The position numbers and the translations under genes are program-made. Below are positions 27,464-37,803 of a DNA stretch of 64,000 nucleotides, piece after piece. The first letter of the stretch is position 1. Each line of letters begins with the position of its first letter. The DNA is from Owenia fusiformis (taxonomy: Eukaryota > Annelida > Polychaeta > Sabellida > Oweniidae): NCBI GenBank assembly GCA_903813345.2, contig CAIIXF020000001.1:61335885-61399884 (forward strand). Reading direction: 5' to 3'. The notes beneath the pieces were generated by a model. That model had not been told where the DNA came from. It saw nothing but the letters and a program-made list of their open reading frames with translations, and did no database searches.

Positions 27464-28414
27464 TTATAATTGATTCCTGTCAGTCCAATATGGATAGTGA
27501 ACCGCCGGCGTCTCGGTTTGCTGACGACAAGGGAAACCAAATGGAGTTGCACTGCACGAATTACCTGAGCTTTGGATGCCCATGTCCCGCGCCATATCAC
27601 CCATCTGAGTGTACATTCCAGGGGAGAGCTGCATGGACTGTAGAGACTGTGAGTAGGGCGCGATCGAGCCCATTGGGGGAACCCTCTGACATGAGTTATA
27701 GTTGTACGAACCCATGTTCAACTGTGGGCTCGGTGTCTGATGACTCAGAGGCCAAGAGTTATACGCTGATGGGCTGAAATAGTTCTTGGTCAGGCCAAAC
27801 TGGCCAAATCCACACGAATCAGCAAATAGAGGTTTGGGTAACGATACTGGCGGGCGATATGGGCGTTTCATTCTCCTCCTTCGCCTGTAGTTTCCCTTCT
27901 CAAACATGTCCTCAAAGGCAGGGTCCAGGCTCCAATAATTACCCTTTCTCTCACCTCCCCCCTCACGCGGAATCTTTTGAAAACATTCGTTTAAACTAAG
28001 ATTGTGACGTATACTATTCTGCCATCCTTTCTTATTTTTCTCATAGTATGGGAATTTGTTAAGAATATATTGGTAGATGCCACTCAGTGTCAATCGTTTT
28101 TCACCCGATTCCTTGATAGCCATTGCAATAAGTGCTACATAAGAGTACGGTGGTTTTTGATTAGGGTCCTTATCTTTGTCTTTTAAATTGTCTTTATTTG
28201 TCATATTTGATGTAGCCTGACTGGTGGCAGTTGTGCTATTGTTTGTCAATGAGTTGTTAGGCTGGTTAGTGCGACACTCCTTGCTTTCTGTCGTGGTTTG
28301 GTGCGTCCGGGTCGGCGTTGATATTTCCGCGCAATGTGACAGTCGTTCCCGAACCTCCTGACCGAGCTGCATTTGAGAATCTAGAGGTTCACTTTTGAAT
28401 TCAAACCCTTCCAT
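27464..28414 (-). CDS. FOXL2: Forkhead transcription factor FOXL2
   Basis: Intronless ORF of 316 residues. The forkhead domain spans about residues 87-183: it opens [15 protein letters not shown], has the recognition helix [15 protein letters not shown] at 131-145, and ends in [20 protein letters not shown] and a basic RRRRRMKRP tail. The run after the domain ([12 protein letters not shown]) and the [12 protein letters not shown] stretch are diagnostic of FOXL2 rather than other FOX classes. The N-terminus has an FKSEP motif that fits a SUMO-acceptor consensus; there is no polyalanine tract as in mammals. FOXL2 is a nuclear regulator of ovary and gonad development in vertebrates, and is female-biased in molluscan gonads. 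ATG at 28412-28414 is the only in-frame start before the forkhead with full family-like length. It lies tail-to-tail with COPB2, 15 kb away. Confidence 0.96.
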   Translation of the reverse strand: MEGFEFKSEPLDSQMQLGQEVRERLSHCAEISTPTRTHQTTTESKECRTNQPNNSLTNNSTTATSQATSNMTNKDNLKDKDKDPNQKPPYSYVALIAMAIKESGEKRLTLSGIYQYILNKFPYYEKNKKGWQNSIRHNLSLNECFQKIPREGGGERKGNYWSLDPAFEDMFEKGNYRRRRRMKRPYRPPVSLPKPLFADSCGFGQFGLTKNYFSPSAYNSWPLSHQTPSPQLNMGSYNYNSCQRVPPMGSIAPYSQSLQSMQLSPGMYTQMGDMARDMGIQSSGNSCSATPFGFPCRQQTETPAVHYPYWTDRNQL

Positions 28415-28510
28415 TATGATGTATTCGCCTTATTGATCTGTTTACTCCATATATAGCTAAACAATATGATGTTTTGGTGAAATGTAGTAAAAATTGAAAC
28501 GTCCGATCTG

Positions 28511-28518
28511 TTTATAAA
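28511..28518 (-). promoter_or_regulatory. Candidate TATA box of FOXL2
   Basis: TTTATAAA lies about 100 bases upstream of the FOXL2 start codon, a plausible distance for a short 5' leader. A CACGTG E-box sits further upstream at 28600-28605. Position-based inference. Confidence 0.4.
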
Positions 28519-28614
28519 GTTCCGTTACAATGCCAATTCCCACGACTGCTCGTCAATTTATTTAACCAAACGCTCGTCTCTTATTTCTTTCATTCCAACC
28601 ACGTGACCATCAAA

Positions 28615-29523
28615 ACTCCGCCTTCTTTACCAAAAAATATTGTTTTAAATATTTAACAACTTATTATTTATCGTTTTATCGAACAAAACTTGACCAAAAT
28701 AGAGAATTCAGTTGCAGGATATGTTGGTTAAACAGAGAAGGTGTCTTTATAAGTAAAATATCAGGCAGCTGGTTGAGAGGAATGCTTTTAAATGGGAATG
28801 CAACAGACAGACACCGGCCACATGTTCTATGATTTCCTTGTTGAAAATAACACTTTTGTGTAGGGGTGAAAGGTCTTACAAAGAGAATATTACAGAATAT
28901 TGATGTGAATAAAATCATAAGTTATCCCAATTTAGGATCATCAGACACTGCAATCAACAATCTCCTTTTGCATTTAGGTAGACCTGTATCTTAAATCAAT
29001 TTTACATTGTACATCCTAAAATTAATTGTAAATACCATTTTTACCTACATGTAACATTATATAAGTGCTTTCTTTTATATGTAGTCTAGATGTCATTTTA
29101 AGATTTTCTGTTAAACCGCAACATATACCCACTAGGGTGTCTGGCGGCTTGTTTTTATAGTGTATATTATTTAAGAATTATGAAATAAATAAATTGAATT
29201 GAAAATCTTTAATAAAATTTATATTTGATTTCATCTAATTTCTTTCAGAACAATATAAGTGCACCCACCCGCCCAAACGTTCGCCCGCCGGCACAAGACA
29301 ACGACACGATTGATTTAGCCCTTCTTAAAAGTGCGATAATAAGAATTGTAATGGAAACTTTGAAGTTCTTTGAAACCATTTCTTCTTTGGACCACATTTA
29401 ACACTCCTTTAAGTGACATCTATATAAAAAATGAGAAACGTTGTTCTTGTAAATTAGGATCTTGAGCTAACTGCCTTGTACTGTATAAAGTCAAGTTGCA
29501 GCTAGACTTCAATTATATATAAG
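28615..29523. other. Intergenic upstream of FOXL2, nothing firmly recognised
   Basis: About 900 bases of AT-rich sequence ahead of the FOXL2 promoter. A short GC-richer C-tract (around 29265-29300) is the only local feature. Confidence 0.35.
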
Positions 29524-30732
29524 CACGGTGTTAGCATGACGGTTACGTCAAGGCGATTTGCAAAATTTTGCGGTAACGATAACAAAAAATGGCGGATGGG
29601 GAAAGACAGCATGTCCTCTTTCTCGCCTGTAGGCAAGATTCACGGATACGATTTCCTTTTCAACTAGTTCCATTCGGTGACGTATATATGGATGGTTATA
29701 AAGACTGGGTCAAATCTGCCAGGTGATTTACTAGAAGCAGAATATAAGCTGTAAACTTACCGAGTGAGATATTAAAGTTCATAATTTTTAGTCCATTCTC
29801 GTGTTTTCTCAGTATATGTGCCTAAAAGCCACTCAAACTATTAACTGTAAGTAAACTATGTATGAACAAGCCATAAAATGACAAATCCAGAACAGGAACG
29901 TGGTGTATATTGTAAATAATAAGGTTTCAAACGCAATGTCGTTAGACGACTACGTATAAATTCTATGGACGGTAACGTATTGTTTTAGTTGTACATTAGA
30001 TATTTAGCGGACGGTAACGTGCATGTACACCTTTCAAGTCTAGCTGGTTCTGATAGCCTCTTTCCATGTCATTGTTATAACGGGTAAGAAATGGAATATT
30101 GAATTGCTTATATTTGTTTTCAGGACTCGCAAGAGAGGCTCTTGTTTGAGCCTCTATAGGGCAAGGAAAAATTGTGTCTTGCTTTCTTTATGAAACCAAT
30201 GAAAGTAAAAAAGATAGCAATGAAGAGGCAAAAGAAGAATTCGCATGAAGTACTGATGAATATGACAAAATTAATAACGATGTTCGCGTAACCGTCCATC
30301 AATTTTTTGCGTAACCGCAAATTCAAAATACATTATTATGGCTTGAGTAGAACATATTAGGTGGTTTCCAATGCTCAATTGGCTTTTTATGATCGTATGT
30401 AGGTTACGTCTATATACCCCGAGGTCGTCAGGCAATGTAGACCATGCCCTTAAGACAAAAATAAACAAATTACTAAATTTTGTGTAGTTTTGAATTTCAA
30501 ACTCAAAAATTTTTCGCTTATTTCATGTTATCCCCGGGCATCAATTTGCAAAGAATACGTTCAAAATATACATTACTCAATGCATCACCGAGTGCGTTGC
30601 CTACAAAAATCGTTCATCCTTTCATTGACACACAGTAGTAGAAAATAATGCCATTTTATTGGATAAATCAGTGGACGTAGCCGTCCAACCTCGTTTTCAG
30701 AGGTGGCGTAACCGTCATGCTATAACACCGTG
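29524..30732. mobile_element. Non-autonomous DNA transposon, CACGGTG ends, 5-bp TSD (Transib-like)
   Basis: The left end reads CACGGTGTTAGCATGACGG. The right end, on the other strand, reads CACGGTGTTATAGCATGACG, the same apart from a 2-base insertion, and the match continues to about 26 bp. The element is flanked by direct repeats ATAAG (29519-29523 and 30733-30737). The motif GACGGTTACG or GGTAACG recurs internally, near 29570, 29972, 30010, 30288, 30400 and 30674, as subterminal binding sites do. CAC-type heptamer ends with a 5-bp TSD are the hallmark of Transib/RAG-related transposons. No transposase ORF is present, so the superfamily rests on ends and TSD only. Confidence 0.75.
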
Positions 30733-31921
30733 ATAAGGACACTGGGACTATTTCGCATTCAAACTACCTTACCCGACTCTGTGTATTCATGCATAAACAG
30801 ACAACCACGTGTTTTTAAGTACACAGTACATGTTTAGGGTTTCCTTTGTAATTGCATTGCTGTCAACTATTTCAGTAAACGTTCTCAATATGGCTGTACA
30901 TGTTTATGAGCCTACTGCACAATGTACCTTATACAAGTCTTCTATTCCCGTGGGACCACAAACAGCTTTAGACAGTTCTGCTGGGGTAACCGCTAAGGTA
31001 GGATGTGTCATAATATTCAACAAGGCGAGATATACAGTGTGAAAAGTCTAAATATAATTTAATCTATTGATTAGCTGATAGGGGAAAACATATGACCTGT
31101 ATCACCCTTTCCCAACTTAGGAAGCAACACAATAGAATGAACTGCAGTTAGTTTTAGAAAATGTACAGTTGTAACAAAGATGAGTGCATTCTTTATCTAT
31201 TGTTTTTAAAGAATCGACCCTTGGCAAACTATACAAAACCACTATGGCACTTGAACTTCTCAAATCTTCTAGAAAGCCCGACAATTTCTTGAAAATTGTC
31301 ATCTTTCACAAAATCCATGTAATATTCCTTACATCTTGAGATATATCATTATGTTATAGTGAGACGTAACGATACTAGAGGCATATCTGCTTAGCATGGA
31401 CGATGTTTATATGAGGAAGAAAGGCTCATATCCTGTCAAAACGTTGAAATAAATAAATAAATAAGCACGTCGCCCAGTACCGTTTGTACGACTTGTTGTG
31501 GATGGGGTGTGAGTTAACGAGTACAACACGTTGTTGTGATGTTCTTCCACTGGCTAAATAAGTCATGAATGATAGGCAAACAGTTTGGATAGTATGCACG
31601 AAGTTTGGGATTTTTGGCTAAAGTAGGCACGCAGTTTGTTTTATTTCTTCTATCTCATGATCTTCTGATTTGATATTTTGATTTGTACACAAGAACTGGG
31701 TAAAGATTTGCGAAACAAAACGAAACTCAAGTATCATCAATTTCTGTGAAAAGTGCGAGATCGATTTATGTGTATCACAGTCAGAATGCAGTCATGGGGC
31801 AAGCCCAAATCATTAATCTACCCTTCTTTCTGCGATTCATTCACTGGTAAGTTCAGCAAGATTACAGTGTCATAGTATTATTTATACGTATTCACAATTC
31901 ACGGCCATTTTCGTACGTGGG
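30733..31921. other. Intergenic, nothing firmly recognised
   Basis: No gene supported. At 31425-31465 a TCAAAACGTTGAAATAAATA tail followed by a short AAAT run resembles the 3' end of a retroelement, but no reverse-transcriptase coding sequence is attached. Confidence 0.3.
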
Positions 31922-32307
31922 ACATGATACAGTCTTTGAAGGGTTCAATTTTAAAGATCTTAGTTTATTAAATCTTAGTTTATGATGACTCTAGATGCAT
32001 TTGTAAGGACCCTTGATAGAAAGTTGTTACTACATCCCAGTTGAGTTCGATTTCCACTCGGGGCATCGAATTTAGCGCTCTTTCTTTCAATTTCTTTATC
32101 TGGCTTGTTAGACCTATGCTCGCGGTCGTTAGTTATTTATTCCCCTGGGGCGCCCTCGGGTCATTACACATTAAAATGCATCCATATGCCTTTATTTATG
32201 GACCTGTCATCTGTCTAGTCATAAAATAAAGCCAGAATTGTAGAAATGTTAATAATTTTGAGATTTAATAATCTTTAAAATTGAACCCTTCACTGACTGT
32301 ATCATGT
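31922..32307. mobile_element. Foldback MITE-like element
   Basis: ACATGATACAGTCTTTGAAG with the following TTCAATTTTAAAGAT at 31922-31960 is mirrored at about 32270-32307. The arms are about 38 bp with two or three mismatches, 386 bp in total. No clear target duplication was found, so the exact ends are uncertain. Confidence 0.6.
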
Positions 32308-33125
32308 TCAACGTAGGTGGGTATGAGGTAGGAGCTTTTTTATACAAAGCCTGGGAACAGGGAACATGGATATTTTCAAATTTTCGTTATTGAACTGGAA
32401 AGTATAGATCGTGTGCAGGTAAACTTTCTGAGCGTGAATAAAACCAGAGGCTAAGGACGTTAGAAATTATTTTAAAAAAAAGATGGCATGATAATCGATC
32501 TGTGTTTATTTATAAATAGATAATACTGGATTCTGTTGGTGTCGGTGTAAAAGGGTAAGCGGTCCTATCAAATTATGGTCCTACTCTCCGTTGATTTATA
32601 TGGTGACCTAAATACTTTAATACGTTAATGTAAACAAAAACAGTTATACACTTGTATAAAATATATATAAAATATTTTCGCATTAAGGCGCTGTAAATCA
32701 GTGACCATTACATAAAGGACCGTGTTTTTTACAGAATGTTTTCAATAATTGGTTTAAGAGAAAAATATTGTTGAAGTCAGTTCACCATATCGATACCAAT
32801 CCTTTGGAGTTGTTAGCATTTTAAGGTTTCTTTAACATGAGTGTCAATAGGAAGAAAACACGAGACCAAAAATGACTGAGAGGTGCCCGATTAGCAAGAT
32901 GATTGAGACAAATGTAATTTTGTCCTATACTCTCCAAATGCTCTTACATTTTCAGAAAGAGAAATGCACGGGGTTTTATGTTGTTCGCAAGGGCATGTTG
33001 CTCTTGTACATTCAGGCATCTAAACTGAAGAGGCGGTGACAGTTCTTAACTTGTAACTCTTAGGTTGCCAAGAAAGATGCATTGATATCTTTATACAAAG
33101 CATGTCAAAATCAAAGTGTACTATT

Positions 33126-33210
33126 ACAGTGAAACCTGTCTAATCCGAACACTAGGGATTTACTCAATGCTTGGAGTATTCTTGGAGGCTCGGAATCCAA
33201 AATTCATAAC
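33126..33210. mobile_element. Possible pogo/Tigger-type terminus
   Basis: ACAGTGAAACCTGTCTAATC at 33126 resembles the CAGT..AACCT terminal repeat of pogo/Tigger elements. Only one end is seen, so this is a weak, family-resemblance call. Confidence 0.3.
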
Positions 33211-33261
33211 ATAACATTTGCTGAAATTAGACAAATGGTGATTTGGCACAATAAAGACATT

Positions 33262-34950
33262 ACTTTCAATAATGTTTGTATTTTGAAAATTGGATAAATT
33301 CAAATATATTGTATGTTAACGATCTTATGTGTACCCAAGATGAAATTCTTAATAAACTTAAATCTAGAGTCAATTGGATGGTAGAATATATAACTGTTAA
33401 GCAATCTTTGCCATTTCAATATAGAGTTAAAATATTAAGTGAGGAAGGCAGATGTACATATGTTAATACAAATGTAAGTTTAAAATTTTATGACAGTAAA
33501 TTGAAGCATTAAATTCAAAATTTGCTGTTTCAACAGACTTGGATACTTAGCAATCCAAAAATAAAAAAGTGGTCAATTTTAAAATACAAACTTTTACAAT
33601 TACATTTTACCATGCAAACAATTACTTCTAAGATGGAAAATAAGTGTTAATGACAATTGTGATATTTGCGGACAAGTAGAAGACTATAAACATTTGTTCT
33701 TTCAATGTCATAGAGTACTTAATGTAATAGACCATCTTTAAAATTATATTTAAGATCATTTTAAAATTGAATTAAGCTTGAAGAAGTATAAAACTCTTGT
33801 CTTTGGCTATAAGTAGCCTTGCCCTAAGTCGGTCTCTTTTACACCCTATGCTTAGTTTGCGGACCTAATTTCAAGGGTGATGGTAAAGACGAGGCATGGC
33901 GCCCAAACCTGGCCTGTAACTAGGTGCACTGATGCTTTCTTCGCAAATTACATCGCCATTGCTCGTCATCGAAATTCTGATCGCCGAATAGACACTCTAG
34001 TAAACATTCATTTTGCATTGGATGTACATAACTAGAGACCGCCTTATTTCGCATATATGAAAAAATAAAACATATCTAGGTACATATATCTTTATATGTG
34101 ACATCGATCAGGAATTATTGACATATTGACAATATTAGGTTGTAATTTCTTGCGGTAAATTCAAATTGTATCTTTAAACGACTGTTTCATCTTAACTATT
34201 CGTTTTATTGGATGTAAAACAAACGGTATGCATAGTTTAACATCTTTCACTTCTAAAACAGCATAAAATATCACAATATCATCACCTTATGCTGCAATAA
34301 TACGACTTGAAAGATTATGGTACTAATATTTTTTGGTTTTTGGGCGCCCTGCCTCGTCTTTACCATCACCCTTGAAATTAGCTCCGCTCACTAAGCATAG
34401 GGTGTTTTACTTATCTTGATTTCTATTATGACCGCCGGTAATAATTCAAGATCAGATAAAGTAAAAAATACCGACTTGGGGCAAGGCTAGGCTATAAGGT
34501 ACGAGACACTAACTATACTTATTTTAATGAATAGTTAAACAACTTATGGTACATTATACTTGTAAACTATTGTTATAATGTCACAAATATTGTAATATTG
34601 CAAAATTACCTGATGTATACAAAGTTATAAAATGAGAAATATATACATGATTTAAAAAGAAAAACAAAAAAGATTCATTCGCACACACATCATTTTCCTA
34701 GACACAAAAGTGCAAATTTCTCATGAATGGGATATATTAAATCGTCTTTAGACATTGATGTTATGGGACAAGTTTCACAGAATACAACGTCTAAAACCAC
34801 TTTTAAAGTATCATTATAAAGCTGAAGAGGAAGACTCGCGAACGGTTCGCCCACCTAACATCCATAAAGTCACGCGACAGACTATACATATTATTCACGA
34901 TGTAAAACCCAACCCACCGTATAATCTGTCCGTGAAATACAAGTGATAAT
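33262..34950 (+). mobile_element. LINE 3'-end relic (reverse-transcriptase C-terminal region), split by an insertion
   Basis: Degenerate plus-strand coding remains run from about 33262 to 33813 and resume at 34499. The diagnostic piece is CDICGQVEDYKHLFFQC at about 33655-33710, a Cys-X2-Cys-X8-His-X4-Cys motif typical of the C-terminal region of L1/Tx1-like non-LTR retrotransposons. It is preceded by PLLRWKISVNDN. Stops and frame changes show it is dead. A short open stretch at 34755-34946 may be flanking rather than LINE sequence. Confidence 0.55.
33814..34489. mobile_element. Mutator-like (MULE) non-autonomous element, 9-bp TSD
   Basis: The element interrupts the LINE relic. Direct repeats GGCTATAAG flank it exactly at 33805-33813 and 34490-34498. 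The inverted ends begin TAGCCTTGCCCTAAGTCGG, and an inner arm block of about 65 bp (around CACCCTATGCTTAGT and GGTGATGGTAAAGACGAGGC) is mirrored at 34345-34410. A 9-bp TSD with long inverted arms is characteristic of Mutator-like elements. It is 676 bp with no coding sequence. Confidence 0.82.
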
Positions 34951-35388
34951 ATACGCAATTTGAAGCTTTATAATCTCTCATTTCACATATTAACCAAATG
35001 TATCAATTAATTTCAGTAGAAATGTAAGTTAGATTCAAATTCACGTAAGATAGTATTGTCGTTGTAAAGATTATCTAATATTATAATATGGCCAGAAATG
35101 AAAGGGTAAATAATGAGATAAATTCTACATTGGCAATGCATCAATTATGGTTGTTGAACCGTGTATGAATACCTTGATGGGTCAAAATGGGCTGTACCTA
35201 GATTATGGTCAAAACAAAACATAGCTATATATGATTTGTCAGATACTGTCACGCAAGAGGTCATTTTATGTACTCTTATCACTACTAGGGCTTAGTAGTA
35301 AGTATTACCTTATTTTAATTAAGAAGGAAGAAACAAACCAATTTTACATGACATTTTAATCGTCGCTTTATCAAATTTTTGTAATACT

Positions 35389-36246
35389 CAGGGGGTAGAA
35401 ACGCGTCCAGTATTTTCGTCTGGTACAACTGGAAATACTGGACGCAGACCTCCATTTTCAGAGAGATTCAGAGAGAGGTAGGTGTGATTTTATTTGGTAG
35501 CCTGTGATCGTTTCACAGCGTTTCCTTACCTAGAAACAGGCTCATCAGATTCCCAATACATTGAAGAACACACAATTTTTATAAAATGACAGTCATTCAT
35601 CTAGATTTTTTGTAATGTGGGGTTAAGCACGGAAATACTTCGATTTTTCCCAGGAATACACGAATCCAGTCAGATTTCTTTTTATTTACCATTTCATTGA
35701 CAAAATATGCTTTGAAATGATCGAAAATAGAAAAATGACGAAATTTAAAGAAATACCGGACGAAATGAAAATATACTGGACGCAAGTCATCCGGTATTAA
35801 CAGGCTTGCATCCAGTAAATTTTTCATTTCGTCCAGAATTTCTAAACTTTCGTCATTTTTCTTTTATCGATCACTTTTAAGCTAAAATTTGCAGATTGGA
35901 GGCTGTATTGTTAGTTTATACACAAGAAAATCGCATATCTTGTCAATGGAATGGTAAATAAAAAGAAATATAACTCGATTCGTGTATTTCCTGAAAAAAT
36001 CAAAATATTTCTCTGCTTTACCCCACATTACAGAAAAACTAGATGGATAGTTGTCATTTTATAAGAATTGGATGTTCCCCAATGTACTGGGAATCTGATG
36101 AGCCTGTTTTTAGGTAAGGACACACTTAACGATCACAGGCTACCGTGTAAATTTACACCTACCTCTCTCTGGATCAAAAATGGAGGTCTGCGTCCAGTAT
36201 TTCCAGTTGTACCAGACGAAAATACTGGACGCGTTTCTATCCCCTG
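35389..36246. mobile_element. 858-bp near-perfect palindrome, CAGGGG ends, 5-bp TSD
   Basis: The two arms (about 415 bp each, spacer about 18 bp around 35800-35815) are inverted copies with small indels. The ends read CAGGGGGTAGAAACGCG and, on the other strand, CAGGGGATAGAAACGCG. Direct repeats ATACT flank the element (35384-35388, 36247-36251). Each arm also contains a smaller hairpin of GTCCAGTATTT and AAATACTGGAC. CAGGG ends with a 5-bp TSD fit the hAT5-type group. The element ends 125 bases before the epimerase exon. Confidence 0.85.
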
Positions 36247-36390
36247 ATACTGAATATAATTTTTGATTAGCAGATTTTCAGCTCAAATGATTGTTTTACA
36301 TTTTCACATGTTGGCACTTCAAACAAACAATATAATTTCAGTACCATTCCACATGTGCTTCGTGTATTTCAGGGGGGACGTAATAAAATC

Positions 36391-37359
36391 ATGAAGAGGG
36401 CGGTTGTCTTAGGAGCCGGAGGGTTTATCGGTGGACACTTAGTGAAAAGGCTGCAGCGCGATGGTTACTGGGTCAGGGCGGTCGATATAAAACGCCATGA
36501 ATTCTTTACTGAAATGGGAGACGACTTTGTCGTTGCTGATCTGCGAGATGTGGATCAGGTGAAGAAGATCATAACTAGCGATATAGACGAGGTCTACCAA
36601 CTCGCTGCAGATATGGGTGGCGCTGAGTTCGTTGCCAGCGGCGACTTCGATGCGGATATTATGCACAATTCAGCTTTGATTAACCTCCACGTTTGCAACC
36701 TTTGCCAAAAGATGGGCGTCAAGAAGGTGTTCTATTCCAGCACTGCATGTGTATACCCTGTATACAACCAACTAGACCCAACGAACCCAAATTGCAAGGA
36801 AGACTCGGCTTATCCAGCTGAGCCGGATTCTGAGTATGGTTGGGAGAAGCTGTTCAGTGAACGCCTCTTCTTGGCTTATGCGCGTAACCATAGTATGCGA
36901 GTTCGTATTGCACGCTTTCACAACATCTTCGGTCCTTATGGTACATGGGAGGGAGGACGGGAAAAAGCACCTGCCGCCATCTGTAGGAAAGTCGCCATGA
37001 CGAAAGATGGTGGTTCTATAGAAATATTTGGCGATGGCAAGCAGACGAGATCTTTTCTAATTGTAGATGAATGTGTAGAAGGTGTTATCAGACTGATAAA
37101 TTCGGACTTCGAGGGACCCGTCAATATCGGTTCAGAAGAAATGGTCACAATAAATGAACTCACTGATACAATTATCAAGATATCAGGGAAACGAATCGAG
37201 GTCCGTCACATCAGTGGCCCCACTGGAGTTCGAGGTAGAAACTCAGACAATACCCTTATTGAACAAAAATTAGGCTGGAGACCAAGTCGATCCCTTTATG
37301 ACGGTCTTCTAAAGACATATACTTGGGTGAAAGCACAAGTAGATAAAAAGTACTCATAG
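36391..37359 (+). CDS. GDP-mannose 3,5-epimerase (GME)
   Basis: 322-residue short-chain dehydrogenase/reductase of the extended class. It converts GDP-D-mannose to GDP-L-galactose (and GDP-L-gulose) in the cytosol. Visible features: NAD-binding GAGGFIGG at 8-15, LAADMGG at 71-77, SSTACVYP at 116-123 with the catalytic-type Cys120, YGWEK with Tyr149 and Lys153, GGREKAPAA with Lys192, QTRSF at 218-222, VNIGSEEMV, and GVRGRNSDN at 279-287. All are hallmarks of plant-type GME rather than GDP-mannose 4,6-dehydratase or UDP-galactose epimerase. ATG 36391 opens the family-like N-terminus. The ORF is open back to 36355, but a TATTTCAG acceptor at 36371-36372 suggests the exon starts at 36373 with an upstream leader exon. 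The coding body has no intron and is more GC-rich than its flanks. A gene symbol is not standard in animals. Confidence 0.93.
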   Translation: MKRAVVLGAGGFIGGHLVKRLQRDGYWVRAVDIKRHEFFTEMGDDFVVADLRDVDQVKKIITSDIDEVYQLAADMGGAEFVASGDFDADIMHNSALINLHVCNLCQKMGVKKVFYSSTACVYPVYNQLDPTNPNCKEDSAYPAEPDSEYGWEKLFSERLFLAYARNHSMRVRIARFHNIFGPYGTWEGGREKAPAAICRKVAMTKDGGSIEIFGDGKQTRSFLIVDECVEGVIRLINSDFEGPVNIGSEEMVTINELTDTIIKISGKRIEVRHISGPTGVRGRNSDNTLIEQKLGWRPSRSLYDGLLKTYTWVKAQVDKKYS

Positions 37360-37448
37360 TATAAAAATCCGAAAGGCCATTTTATTTGGGATTTTGACAT
37401 TAAAACAATTGTATTCTAAATGATATTATATATAGCAGAAGGGTTAAC

Positions 37449-37454
37449 AATAAA
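37449..37454 (+). terminator. Polyadenylation signal of the epimerase gene
   Basis: AATAAA lies 90 bases after the epimerase stop codon, at a typical distance for a short 3' UTR. Confidence 0.5.
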
Positions 37455-37803
37455 ATATGTATTTGATCAAGTGAATTTTGATGGATTGGATCGGATACAT
37501 AATATATGAATTTCTATTTATTAATGGTTTATATTTCGTACTGTTCCTCAACTAGTTACTTAGACGGAACGTCAATGCAACAAAATGGATAAACCTCCTG
37601 GGAACGAGTTTTTTGTTTGTTTTCTCGATTAGTCAAGTTCGGCTGATTATATTTAACAACAATTTAGTCTAGCTTTGAAATAGAGAGTTTAAGCTTGCAA
37701 TGTTTTTCACAACCTAAACATGAACGGAAAATATTTAAGCGATATATTTGTATGGAGGATTGGTCATATATTTTAGTATATAGCAGTATACAAATAGCAG
37801 TTT

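Noticed and set aside
27490..27777. 95-residue plus-strand ORF overlapping FOXL2
   Set aside because: Antisense shadow of the FOXL2 C-terminal coding region; no family resemblance.
30809..31042. 77-residue ORF with a hydrophobic start beside the Transib-like element
   Set aside because: No family resemblance, no conserved start context and no splice partner; likely chance.
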